From Streptomyces panaciradicis (GTDB taxonomy: Bacteria > Actinomycetota > Actinomycetes > Streptomycetales > Streptomycetaceae), in NCBI RefSeq assembly GCF_023516615.1, contig NZ_JAMGBF010000151.1, forward strand, positions 1-39,105: a stretch of DNA of 39,105 bases. Direction: 5' to 3'. Under the pieces are notes generated by a model, which saw only the letters and a list, made by a program, of their open reading frames with translations, was not told where the DNA came from and ran no database searches. A program made the position numbers and the translations under genes. Positions within the stretch are counted from its first letter, which is position 1; each line of letters begins with the position of its first letter. This document shows positions 1 to 7,564 of this stretch, one piece after another.

Positions 1-490
1 GGCGGGCCGCCAGCGCCTCGCGGGCCGCCTGGCGGGCGTGCCGGCGACGCCAGTACGGGTTGTCGTGCGGCAGCTTGCTCGACACCCGCCCGTACATGCC
101 GAACGTCAGGATGATCAGCCCCATGATGAAGCTGAACAGGACGTTGGTCATGCCGAAGTCGAGGAAGTTGGCCGACCGGTCGAGGATGAAGATATGGACG
201 AAGCCGCTCAGCAGGAACAGCGTCCCGACCACCATGTTGAGCGTCGACGCGAAGTTCCCGCCGACGATGCCGCCACCGATCAGGGCCAGGCCCACGACGA
301 CGGAGATCAGGCTGAGCACACCGTTGGTCGACATGCCGGCGATGCTCTGCCCGTCGGTGCTGAACGGGCTCAGCTCGTCGGCGAACCCGAGGACACCGAA
401 GACCAGCAGGGTCAGCCCGCAGAAGGCGGCGCCGTACCGGTAGACCGTGGCCAGCTTGTGGTCCACGGGGAGCTCGTCGCTCAGTTTCAT
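1..490 (-). CDS. DUF4383 domain membrane protein (partial, C-terminus outside window)
   Basis: About 163 codons are visible, starting from ATG at 490 behind a GGGAAAGGAAA ribosome binding site; no stop is reached before the window edge, so the C-terminus is missing. The product opens with a short charged segment (MKLSDELPVDHKLA), followed by about four hydrophobic membrane-spanning stretches separated by short loops (including a STDGQSIAGMSTNG loop), then an Arg-rich tail after a WRRRHARQAAREAL motif. This layout matches the DUF4383 family of small actinobacterial membrane proteins, whose function is not established. It could belong to a stress-response set, but nothing in the sequence proves that. 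Confidence 0.8.
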   Translation of the reverse strand, partial: MKLSDELPVDHKLATVYRYGAAFCGLTLLVFGVLGFADELSPFSTDGQSIAGMSTNGVLSLISVVVGLALIGGGIVGGNFASTLNMVVGTLFLLSGFVHIFILDRSANFLDFGMTNVLFSFIMGLIILTFGMYGRVSSKLPHDNPYWRRRHARQAAREALAAR

Positions 491-606
491 GGCGATTTCC
501 TTTCCCGGTCCGCGAACGCGCCGTCGCGTTCCGCGGAGCAGCGTTCTACGTCGGCTGCTCGTGCACTATTCGTGACAAATCGGCCATACGGTTGCACGCT
601 CGCGCG

Positions 607-1542
607 TCAAGATCGCGGCAGCGTCACGGCACCGGTCGCCGCGACCCGGCCCGCGGCCGTCACGACGAAGCGGGCTCCCCTGTGATCCGACGCGACGTCC
701 ACGGCCGCTCCCTGTACGGGCACCGGCGACCGGAGGTCGACGCACAGTCCCGCCACCGCGCGGGCCGTCATGCCGGAGGACAGCAGGACGGCCTGCCGGC
801 CCGCTTCCAGTACGGCGAGAGCGGGCAGGTCCGCCGGGCGGCCCGGCAGGAGGACGGGATGGGCCGGGTCGCGCGGGACGATCATCAGCCGGCCCTGCGG
901 CCCGCGGGCGAGCAGCACGTCGGGGTCGGAGACCGCGCCCACCGCGGCCGCCGCGGGGTGCAGCAGCGCGGAACCCGGCGCGACGGGAAGCGCCCCGGTC
1001 GCCGCCGGCGCCGCCGCGGCGAATCCGACGGCGCAGGTGGCGAAGCGTTGCCCCGCGTACAGGTATTCGGCGGTCAGGCGGAAGGAAGCCAGGGCGCCCC
1101 TTCGCAGCACGAGGTCGCTCAGCATCACCCGCGTCGACACCCGCGTGGCGCTGCCGCTCTCGACGGGCTGCGCACCCGGGTACAACCCGAGGTTCACCGA
1201 CACCGCTTCGAGCGGCGGGTCCTGGCCGGGGCGCAGGTGTCGGCTCTGCACGGCCATGGCGAGCTGGCGGGTGGACTCGACGACGATCAGCGGGTGGTGC
1301 GAGACCGTGGTGGCGCGCTCGTTGAGAGGGTGCAACCGCGGCCATTGGCACTGCGCCTCGAAGAAGCGGTCACCCAGCCGGCGCAAGGTCAGCACCAGCA
1401 TGCAGGCCATCGTCTCGAGCCGCAGACCGTGCCATGTCAACGGCTCGCCCGGGCCCCCGGCATCCTGCTCCCGTGGCATCCGGCGACCCGCGGCGACAGG
1501 GTCCTCGACCAAGGCCACCTGGTGCACTGCACTGTCCAGCAT
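607..1542 (-). CDS. AfsA-like A-factor biosynthesis hotdog domain protein
   Basis: This 311-residue protein starts at ATG 1542 behind GGAGG with about 4 nt spacing. It shows the duplicated AfsA/ScbA layout: a first hotdog half near residues 70-170 with HHPLIVVESTRQ, and a second near 215-300 with DPAHPVLL and LAVLEAGRQ, where both copies carry the family's E-xx-RQ helix signature. In the family, AfsA transfers a beta-ketoacyl chain from ACP to dihydroxyacetone phosphate, the first committed step to gamma-butyrolactone signals, while other members sit in antibiotic clusters as orphan hotdog proteins. No TetR-type butyrolactone receptor, reductase or P450 lies next to it; the only neighbouring regulator is a broken MarR tail. 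Family membership looks secure, but a role in signal synthesis is inference. Confidence 0.75.
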   Translation of the reverse strand: MLDSAVHQVALVEDPVAAGRRMPREQDAGGPGEPLTWHGLRLETMACMLVLTLRRLGDRFFEAQCQWPRLHPLNERATTVSHHPLIVVESTRQLAMAVQSRHLRPGQDPPLEAVSVNLGLYPGAQPVESGSATRVSTRVMLSDLVLRRGALASFRLTAEYLYAGQRFATCAVGFAAAAPAATGALPVAPGSALLHPAAAAVGAVSDPDVLLARGPQGRLMIVPRDPAHPVLLPGRPADLPALAVLEAGRQAVLLSSGMTARAVAGLCVDLRSPVPVQGAAVDVASDHRGARFVVTAAGRVAATGAVTLPRS

Positions 1543-1677
1543 GAAGCCTCCTGATGCGCGGAGGGGCCCTCTGCGAACCCGTTGACACCGGGAGTTTCGC
1601 GCCGGGCCTCGCCGCCGGATGCGCCGGGCACCGAAATCACCACTGGACCCCCGGCCCCTGGAGGCCGCGGCCGGGTG

Positions 1678-1911
1678 TCAGGGGGCGGCGATGTGCGGGG
1701 GCCCGCCCCAGTCGGCGGCCGGGGTCCGCCGCAGCGCGTCGACGGCCACGGCACCGATGCGGTCGGCCAGGACCGACTCGATGACCGCGATCGTGGCCCG
1801 CGCCCGCTCGTGCACCCGCCGGCCCTCGGCCGTGGTGCGGATGAGGACGAGACCTCGACGCGAACCGAGCCGGGCCCGGAAAATTCGGCTGCGACCGGGA
1901 CCGGCGCGTCC
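1678..1911 (-). pseudogene. C-terminal remnant of a MarR-family regulator
   Basis: Minus-strand frame open from just after a TAG at 1912-1914 to a TGA at 1678-1680, about 77 codons with no ATG or GTG start. The translation contains GLVLIRTTAEGRRVHERAR followed by an amphipathic helix (IAVIESVLADRIG). This is the wing plus C-terminal dimerisation helix of MarR proteins, whose typical pattern is (R)(S/G)LVxLTxxGRxLxxRA. The N-terminal dimer helices and the DNA-recognition helix are absent. The break point lies 5 nt from a long perfect hairpin (1919-1955). A decayed regulator is the simplest reading; a functional short protein is unlikely without a start. Confidence 0.55.
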
Positions 1912-1918
1912 CTAGGAT

Positions 1919-1955
1919 CGTCGTTCGGGGTGCCGGCCCGGCACCCCGAACGACG
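1919..1955. terminator. Perfect 17-bp inverted repeat with 3-nt loop
   Basis: Bases 1919-1935 pair perfectly with 1939-1955 around the loop 1936-1938; the core is TTCGGGGTGCC/GGCACCCCGAA. The arm is longer than most intrinsic terminator stems and no T-run follows on either strand. It sits 33 bp upstream of the VOC gene and directly at the broken edge of the MarR remnant. It could work as a bidirectional terminator, as Streptomyces hairpins often lack a U-tract, or be an operator or a scar of recombination. Confidence 0.5.
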
Positions 1956-1987
1956 GCCGGTACTCGACACTGGGAGCCCGTGGCGCA

Positions 1988-2698
1988 ATGAGCAGCCGCC
2001 TCTTCGCGATCTCCTTCGACGCGCATCGGCCCGAGAGCCTGGCGCACTTCTGGTCCGGCCTTCTGGGCTTGAAGAGAGCCGACGACGGCGACGGCGTCAC
2101 TCTGCACTCCGGCAACGACGCCGGCTACCGCCTCGGCTTCCGGCCCGCGCGGACGGGGAAGGTCGCCCAGAACCGGCTGCACTTCGACCTGACCAGCTCA
2201 TCCCCGGAAGACCAGCGGGAGCTCGTGGCCAGGGCGCTCGACCTCGGCGCGCGCCACGCCGACGTCGGCCAGGGGCCGGACGCGAGCCATGTGGTGCTCG
2301 CCGACCCGGAGGGCAACGAGTTCTGCGTCCTGGAGCCGGGCAACCGTTTCCTCGCCGGCTGCGGCACCCTCGGAGCGCTCGCCTGCGACGGCTCCCGGGC
2401 CGTGGGGTACTTCTGGAGCCGGGCGCTGGGCTGGCCGCTGGTCTGGGACCAGGACGAGGAGACGGCCGTCCAGTCGCCGAAGGGCGGCACGAAGCTCACC
2501 TGGGGCGGCCCGCCCCTGATGCCGGACCCCGGCAAGGACCTGCACCTCGAACTCACCCCGGACGGCGATCCGGAGGCCGAGGTCGGGCGGCTGGTCTCCC
2601 TGGGGGCGAAGCGTCCGGACTCCGCGCACGGCGGGAGCGGCGCGGTGGTGCTGGTCGATCCCGACGGCAACGAGTTCAGGGTGCTGACCGAGGGATGA
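1988..2698 (+). CDS. VOC family protein with two glyoxalase/bleomycin-resistance-type domains
   Basis: The 236-residue product starts at ATG 1988 with GGGAG about 12 nt upstream. It consists of two tandem vicinal-oxygen-chelate modules, residues about 5-115 and 125-235. Each begins with a hydrophobic strand and a helix ending near FWSG/FWSRALGW, and each ends with the DPEGNEFCVLE / DPDGNEFRVLT signature that supplies the metal-binding Glu in many family members. VOC proteins include glyoxalases, extradiol dioxygenases and drug-binding resistance proteins; the many Streptomyces proteins of this size are mostly uncharacterised. It is convergent with the sigma factor gene, 21 bp apart, and is probably monocistronic. 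The substrate cannot be told. Confidence 0.85.
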   Translation: MSSRLFAISFDAHRPESLAHFWSGLLGLKRADDGDGVTLHSGNDAGYRLGFRPARTGKVAQNRLHFDLTSSSPEDQRELVARALDLGARHADVGQGPDASHVVLADPEGNEFCVLEPGNRFLAGCGTLGALACDGSRAVGYFWSRALGWPLVWDQDEETAVQSPKGGTKLTWGGPPLMPDPGKDLHLELTPDGDPEAEVGRLVSLGAKRPDSAHGGSGAVVLVDPDGNEFRVLTEG

Positions 2699-2719
2699 CG
2701 TGGTTGCCCGGCACCCGGG

Positions 2720-3559
2720 TCACCTCACCGAGCGCCGGCCCAGGGCCTGCTCGCGGACGAGGGCGCAGCTACGGCTGATCAGGCGCGACACGTGCATCTG
2801 CGAGATGCCCAGCCGGCTGGCGATGCTGCTCTGGGTCATGTCCTCGAAGAAGCGCATGTACAGGATCGCCCGTTCCCGTTCGGGCAGCCGGCGCAGGCCC
2901 TCCTTGACGGCCTCCCGGTCGAGGACGACGTCGTAGGACGCCTCTGTCGTGCCGAAGGTGTCGGCGAAGCTGTAGCCGTCGCCGTCGGAGGACATCTCGA
3001 CGTCCAGGGAGAGGGTCTTGAAGCTGTCCATCGCCTCCATGCCCGCCGAGACCTCCTCCTCGGTGAGGCCGGTGTGGGCGGCGAGGTCGGCGACGGTGGG
3101 TTCGTGGCTGCCGGGTGCCTGGGTGAGTTCGCGGCGCGCCCCCCGGACCTTGTTGCGCAGCTCCTGCACCCGGCGCGGCACCCGCAGGGCCCACATCCGG
3201 TCGCGGAAGTGCCGCTTGATCTCACCGGTGATGGTCGGCACGGCGTAGCTCTCGAAGGCTCCGCGCGAGGGGTCGTAGCGGTCGACGGCCTTGACCAGGC
3301 CGAGCGCGGCCACCTGGCGCAGATCCTCGATGTTCTCTCCCCGGTCGCGGAAGCGGCCGGCGATCCGGCGGGCCATGGGCAGCCAGGCCTCGACGAGTTC
3401 GTCTCGCAGGGCGTTGCGTTCGGGGCCTTCGTCGAGCTCCGCGAGCCGGGCGAAGAGTGCCGCGGTGTCGGGGGCGTCGTCGTGGGCGCGCTGCGTCGTG
3501 GGGGTGGTGGGGGCGGTCGTGTGCGTGCCGGGACGGCTTGTCGACATGTCGATGAGCAT
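2720..3559 (-). CDS. SigB/SigF/SigG-family (group 3) RNA polymerase sigma factor
   Basis: This 279-residue sigma factor starts at ATG 3559 with GGGAG about 10 nt upstream; a second in-frame ATG four codons later has no site of its own. Region 2 lies at about residues 55-130 and contains GENIEDLRQVAALGLVKAVDRYDPSRGAFESYAVP in shortened consensus form (DLxQVAxxGLVKAVDRYDP, then F-xx-YAVPTI-xGEIKRHFRD). Region 3 follows with PTVADLAAHTGLT, and region 4 ends with QSSIASRLGISQMHVSRLI as the -35-binding helix-turn-helix. These are hallmarks of the stress/differentiation sigma factors controlled by RsbW-like anti-sigma kinases (SigB, SigF, SigH and others). No anti-sigma gene is adjacent, but partner-switching genes occur at 9574-15518. 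A SigB-type promoter match lies upstream, consistent with autoregulation. Confidence 0.93.
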   Translation of the reverse strand: MLIDMSTSRPGTHTTAPTTPTTQRAHDDAPDTAALFARLAELDEGPERNALRDELVEAWLPMARRIAGRFRDRGENIEDLRQVAALGLVKAVDRYDPSRGAFESYAVPTITGEIKRHFRDRMWALRVPRRVQELRNKVRGARRELTQAPGSHEPTVADLAAHTGLTEEEVSAGMEAMDSFKTLSLDVEMSSDGDGYSFADTFGTTEASYDVVLDREAVKEGLRRLPERERAILYMRFFEDMTQSSIASRLGISQMHVSRLISRSCALVREQALGRRSVR

Positions 3560-3984
3560 TGCGGAATGGCTCCCCGAACGATCTGGGGCGGACCTGGAAG
3601 TCGTGGACCAGGCCGCCCGACGGTATGGCAGCAGTCAGGGTTCGCCGCGGTGAGCCGCCGAGTCGTGGGGGACTCGTAGGGGGCAGGTCACCCGGCGTGC
3701 GCCTCCGGTCCGAAGCGTGTTCGGTCCGGTTGCCCCCCGGTCGGGGTAGCAAACACCTCGATCGCGGAACGTGTGCCGGTTCGTCCCCGAGGCGGCGCGC
3801 CGGCGGCAGAGGCCCTCGCGACAGGGGTGTCGGGCAGGTGTGGATCCACCGGCGCGGGGCACCAGAAGATCGCTCAGGGCCGCTGAGCGCGGTGCACGGG
3901 GTGAACCTCCTGCCTCACGCGGCCTGACCCGCGGCCGTCGGCCGCGCTGTGAGTCGTGTCCTGTGGGGAGAGGGAAAAAGAGTC
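3560..3984. other. 425-bp divergent intergenic region between sigma factor and DUF5133 gene
   Basis: There is no convincing gene here. It holds a candidate SigB-type promoter reading toward the sigma gene (3730-3754), a small perfect hairpin (GCGGCC-GTC-GGCCGC, 3931-3945) upstream of the DUF5133 gene, and the purine-rich ribosome binding site of that gene at 3964-3974. Confidence 0.6.
3730..3754 (-). promoter_or_regulatory. Candidate SigB-type promoter for the sigma factor gene
   Basis: On the minus strand GTTT (3754-3751) is followed after 15 nt by GGGCAA (3735-3730). The established Streptomyces SigB-type consensus is GTTT-N14-16-GGGTAT/A, so the match is complete at -35 and has the right spacing, with GGGCAA close to GGGTAA at -10. 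It lies about 170 nt upstream of the sigma start. This would make the sigma gene self-activating, as known for sigB of S. coelicolor. In such GC-rich DNA a chance match is possible. Confidence 0.4.
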
Positions 3985-4233
3985 ATGCTGCTTCCGGCCG
4001 AGAAGGATCTGCGCGCCGTACTGGACCGTTTCGAGCAGGCGCGTGTCGCGCACGACGTGCATCCGTCCGGACGTACGAGCCGGGCGCTGGAGGACGCCAC
4101 CTACACGCTGTGCGTGATGACCGGCTCCCGCACCGCCGAACAGGCCGTCCCGGCCGCCCACGCCCTCCTCGACCGCTACGCCGCCGCCGAGCGGCAGGCG
4201 CCGGCCCAGCAGGACAAGACGCTGGCCGCGTAG
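3985..4233 (+). CDS. DUF5133 domain protein
   Basis: The 82-residue protein starts at ATG 3985, chosen because GGGAGAGGG lies 10 nt upstream and because family members begin with MLLP; an in-frame start at 3949 would add 12 atypical residues. The sequence consists of helix-forming segments with LRAVLDRFEQAR, the signature ALEDATYTLCVMTGSRTAEQAV, and a C-terminal helix ALLDRYAAAE. DUF5133 proteins are small, common in Streptomyces and have no established function. Divergent orientation from the sigma factor with a shared upstream region makes a link to stress regulation plausible, though not shown. Confidence 0.8.
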   Translation: MLLPAEKDLRAVLDRFEQARVAHDVHPSGRTSRALEDATYTLCVMTGSRTAEQAVPAAHALLDRYAAAERQAPAQQDKTLAA

Positions 4234-4450
4234 GGCGACGGCGCGTCGTCCGCCGACTTCACCGCTGGGTGACCTCGGCGCGGCCCGGACCCTGCTCATC
4301 TGAAAAGAGATCAGTTCAGACGGGCGGCGTTGTGTCTATTTGTCCGGGCTCTGGGCACTTGGAGGACCTGAAGGCCCCCGCGCCCTCAGCCCGGGACGCA
4401 CGTCCCGGACGCGCCGACGTTCTCGCAACACCTCAAGGAGTGCCGTGAAC

Positions 4451-5620
4451 ATGCGCATGGGAGTCGAGGAGGAGTTCCACATCCTGGAGGTGGAGAGCGG
4501 GCTTCTCGTGCCGCGCGCCGACCAGGTGCTGCGACGGCTGCCCCGGCGGAATTTCACCGCGGAGATGCACCAGTCCACCGTGGAGTCCAACAGCGAGGTA
4601 CACGGATCCCTGGACGACCTGTACACGGATCTGGCGGGAATGAGACGGCGCCTCGACCACGCCGCCTCCTCACTGGGGCTGGCGGTGGTGGCCGCGGGCA
4701 CGGCCCCTCTGGCACCGGCCGCGTCCGGCCATCCCACCGCCGATCCCCGCTACCACCACATGGTCGAGGAGTACCGCCAGGTCGCCGACGAGCAGCTCAT
4801 CTGCGGCGCCCAGGTCCACGTGGACGTGCCCGACCGCGACACGGCGGTGGGCATCATGTGCCTGATCTCGCCCTGGCTGCCCGTCCTGCTGGCGCTGTCC
4901 GCCAGCTCGCCGTTCTGGCAGGGGTCCGACACCGGCTACGCGAGCTGGCGCACGCTGCTGTGGCAGCGGTGGCCGACCGCGGGCCCGGTGGGCTGCTTCT
5001 CCAGCGCCGCCGAGTACGACGCCGCCGTCGAAGGACTCGTCCGCAGCGGAGTCATCAGCGACGCGGGGATGATCTACTACGACCTCCGGCCCTCCGCGCA
5101 CCTGCAGACGCTGGAGCTGCGTATCTGCGACGCCTGTCCCCGCGTGGAGACCGTCGTCCTCGTCGCCGGGCTCTTCCGTGCCCTGGTCACCGACGCCCTG
5201 GAGCGCCGGGCGGCCGGCGCGGCGGTGTGCGACGGCCGGCACGAGTGGGTGCGCGGCGCGTCCTGGCGGGCCGCCCGCTCCGGTCTGGGAGGAACCCTGG
5301 TGGACCCCGGGACGCGAGGGGAGGCCCCCGCCGGTGAGGTCGTACGCAGGCTGCTGGCCCGTCTGCGTCCGGCACTGGAGGCCCACGGGGACTGGGAGGC
5401 CGTCAGCCGGCTGGCCCAGTCGGCGCTCGCCGACGGCGACGCCGCACGGCGCATCCGCCGGACCGCCCAGGAAGAGGACCTGCTGGCCTGCACCGACATG
5501 CTGATCGCCGAGACCCGCGGCGAGCGCCGGGACCGCAGAAGGACACCCGCCGGAGGCCGCAGGATCCCCTTCTCCGTCCCCGGCTCCGCCTCCGGAGCGC
5601 CGGAGGCCGTCGGCCGCTGA
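4451..5620 (+). CDS. GCS2/YbdK-type carboxylate-amine ligase
   Basis: A protein of about 389 residues with the GVEEEFHILE signature at its N-terminus, then EMHQSTVESNSEVHG and QVHVDVPDRD. These match the glutamate-cysteine-ligase type 2 superfamily (YbdK, EgtA and relatives), whose members use ATP to join a carboxylate, often glutamate, to an amine, and the acidic and His-rich motifs are the metal/ATP-binding ones. AAGGAG at 4435-4440 serves either GTG 4445 or ATG 4451; the latter gives 10 nt spacing and the usual family N-terminus. The gene is the first of an operon with an amidotransferase and a peptidase. Here it may form the peptide bond of the product. The C-terminal 40 residues are Arg/Pro-rich and probably disordered. 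The substrate is unknown. Confidence 0.85.
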   Translation: MRMGVEEEFHILEVESGLLVPRADQVLRRLPRRNFTAEMHQSTVESNSEVHGSLDDLYTDLAGMRRRLDHAASSLGLAVVAAGTAPLAPAASGHPTADPRYHHMVEEYRQVADEQLICGAQVHVDVPDRDTAVGIMCLISPWLPVLLALSASSPFWQGSDTGYASWRTLLWQRWPTAGPVGCFSSAAEYDAAVEGLVRSGVISDAGMIYYDLRPSAHLQTLELRICDACPRVETVVLVAGLFRALVTDALERRAAGAAVCDGRHEWVRGASWRAARSGLGGTLVDPGTRGEAPAGEVVRRLLARLRPALEAHGDWEAVSRLAQSALADGDAARRIRRTAQEEDLLACTDMLIAETRGERRDRRRTPAGGRRIPFSVPGSASGAPEAVGR

Positions 5621-5675
5621 TGCGCGGCCCCGGCGCACGGGGCCGTCCTTTCCCACACCCCAGGGAGGTTTCGTC

Positions 5676-5792
5676 ATGCCCAGCCATACCGCCCGGGCCG
5701 CGACCGGCAGGTGCGGTCGCGGCCCGGCCCGTCCGTCGCGACCCGCGGCCGTCACCGCGCGGAAGGGTGGTGACGCGCCGTGTGCGGTCTGA
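5676..5792 (+). CDS. Possible 38-codon microORF coupled to the amidotransferase gene
   Basis: ATG 5676 is preceded by GGGAGG (5663-5668) at 7 nt, a better site than that of the gene downstream. The frame reads MPSHTARAATGRCGRG and ends CAV before TGA 5790-5792, overlapping the amidotransferase start (GTG 5780) by 13 nt. The peptide is Arg/Ala/Pro-rich with two Cys and resembles no family I know. It may be a translational coupler for the amidotransferase, a small functional peptide, or a chance frame. The strong ribosome binding site and exact overlap are the only support. Confidence 0.35.
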   Translation: MPSHTARAATGRCGRGPARPSRPAAVTARKGGDAPCAV

Positions 5793-7564
5793 GCGGGGAG
5801 ATGCGTTTCGACGGCCGGCGGCCCGACGTCGCCGCCGTCCAGCGCATGAGCGACCGGCTCGCCGACCGCGGGCCCGACGGGCACGGCACCTGGACGCGGG
5901 GCGCGGTGGCGCTCGCCCACCGGCGGCTGAAGATCATCGACCTGTCCGACCTCGGAGCCCAGCCGATGACCGACGCCGACGGGGAGATCACCGGCGTCTT
6001 CAACGGCTGTGTCTACAACTACCAGGCACTGCGGGAGGAACTGCGCGGCCTGGGCCACCGCTTCGTGTCGACGTCCGACACCGAGGTGGTGCTGAAGGCG
6101 TACCGGGAGTGGGGCACCGCCTGCGTCGAGCACTTCCACGGCATGTTCGCCTTCGCCCTGTACGAGCACCGCACCGGCCGGCTCGTGCTCGCCCGCGACC
6201 GGCTGGGCATCAAGCCGCTGTATCTCGCGCCGGCACCGGACAGGCTGCGGTTCGCCTCGTCGCTGCCCGCGCTCCTCGCGGCCGGCGACGTCGACACCTC
6301 GCTCGACCCGGTGGCCGTCCACCAGTACCTGAGCTGGCACGCCACCGTCGCGGCGCCCCGCACCGTCCTCAACGGCGTGCGCAAGCTGCCCCCGGCCACC
6401 GTCCGGACCGTCGAGCCCGACGGCAGCCATCGGGACCACCGCTACTGGCAGCCGTCGTACACCCGCCGGCCCGAGTACGCGGGCATGAGCGCCGACGAAT
6501 GGCGTGACGCGGTGCTGGACGCCCTGCGCACCGCCGTGCGCCGCCGGATGGTCGCCGACGTCCCCGTCGGCGTGCTGCTCTCCGGCGGCCTGGACTCCAG
6601 CCTGATCGTCGCCCTGCTCGCCGAGGAGGGCCAGCGCGATCTGATGACGTTCAGCGTCGGCTTCGAGGCCGAGGGCGGGGAGGAGGGCGACGAGTTCCGG
6701 TACTCGGACCTGGTCGCCCGCGAGTTCGGCACCGACCACCACAGGACGACGGTTCCCTCCGCCCGCGTGTCGGCGGCGCTGGACGACACCGTCGCCGCGA
6801 TGAGCGAACCGATGATCAGCCACGACGTGGTCGCCTTCCACCTGCTGTCCGAGCAGGTCTCCCGCGAGGTGAAGGTCGTGCAGAGCGGGCAGGGCGCCGA
6901 CGAGGTGTTCGCCGGATACCACTGGTACCCGCAGCTGGCCGCGGTCGCGCGCGAGGACGAGCCGGAGCGGTACGCCGAGACCTACTTCGACCGCCCGCAC
7001 GCCGACCTCGCCCGCGTCCTGCAGCCGCACATGCTGCCGTCGCAGGACGTCTCGGGCCGCTTCGTGACGGAGCACATGGCGCACCCGGGGGCCGAGACCG
7101 CCCTGGACGCGGCACTGCGGCTCGACACGCACGTCATGCTCGTCGACGACCCCGTCAAGCGCGTCGACAACATGACCATGGCGTGGGGGCTGGAGGCCCG
7201 GGTGCCCTTCCTCGACCACGAACTGGTGGAACTGGCCGCGGCCTGCCCGCCCGAACTCAAACTCGCCGACGGCGGCAAGGGCGTCCTCAAGGAGGTCGGC
7301 CGCAAACTGCTGCCCCGGGAGGTCGTGGACCGCCCCAAGGGGTACTTCCCCGTGCCGGCCATCCGGCACATGGCGGGTCCGGTCCTCAAGCGCGTGCGCG
7401 AGGCGCTGGAGGCACCCGAGGCGAAGACGCGCGGACTGTTCCAGGAGTCGTACGTCAGCGAACTGCTCGCCGCGCCCGACGAGCACCGCACCAAACGCGG
7501 AGCCAACGCCCTGTGGCAGGTAGCTTTGCTGGAGACATGGCTGCAGACGCACGGCATCACGTGA
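5780..7564 (+). CDS. Asparagine-synthetase-like amidotransferase, N-acetylglutaminylglutamine (NAGGN) type
   Basis: 594 residues from GTG 5780. After removal of Met, Cys2 (CGLSGE) is the N-terminal nucleophile of a class II glutaminase domain (residues 2-170, with RGPDG, AHRRL and FNGCVYNY). The synthetase domain follows with the ATP-pyrophosphatase loop LLSGGLDSS at 266-274 and SGQGADEVFAGYHWYP near 370-385. The last stretch and overall length are, in my recollection, characteristic of the NAGGN amidotransferases, which in rhizobia and pseudomonads amidate N-acetylglutaminylglutamine to give an osmoprotectant dipeptide amide. Plain AsnB proteins lack the GYHWYP extension. It is flanked by a carboxylate-amine ligase and a peptidase, with a 4-nt (GTGA) overlap to the latter, so amidation of a small peptide is the likely job. 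Lasso-peptide cyclases are related, but no B-protein or RRE is present. Confidence 0.87.
   Translation: MCGLSGEMRFDGRRPDVAAVQRMSDRLADRGPDGHGTWTRGAVALAHRRLKIIDLSDLGAQPMTDADGEITGVFNGCVYNYQALREELRGLGHRFVSTSDTEVVLKAYREWGTACVEHFHGMFAFALYEHRTGRLVLARDRLGIKPLYLAPAPDRLRFASSLPALLAAGDVDTSLDPVAVHQYLSWHATVAAPRTVLNGVRKLPPATVRTVEPDGSHRDHRYWQPSYTRRPEYAGMSADEWRDAVLDALRTAVRRRMVADVPVGVLLSGGLDSSLIVALLAEEGQRDLMTFSVGFEAEGGEEGDEFRYSDLVAREFGTDHHRTTVPSARVSAALDDTVAAMSEPMISHDVVAFHLLSEQVSREVKVVQSGQGADEVFAGYHWYPQLAAVAREDEPERYAETYFDRPHADLARVLQPHMLPSQDVSGRFVTEHMAHPGAETALDAALRLDTHVMLVDDPVKRVDNMTMAWGLEARVPFLDHELVELAAACPPELKLADGGKGVLKEVGRKLLPREVVDRPKGYFPVPAIRHMAGPVLKRVREALEAPEAKTRGLFQESYVSELLAAPDEHRTKRGANALWQVALLETWLQTHGIT

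Noticed and set aside
4315..4342. TTCAGA-N16-TATTTG as promoter for the ligase operon
   Set aside because: Only 4 of 6 and 3 of 6 consensus matches; too weak to annotate.
4670..7552. 960-codon minus-strand open frame opposite the ligase and amidotransferase genes
   Set aside because: Antisense to two genes with clear motifs; the translation is low-complexity and shows no recognisable domain.
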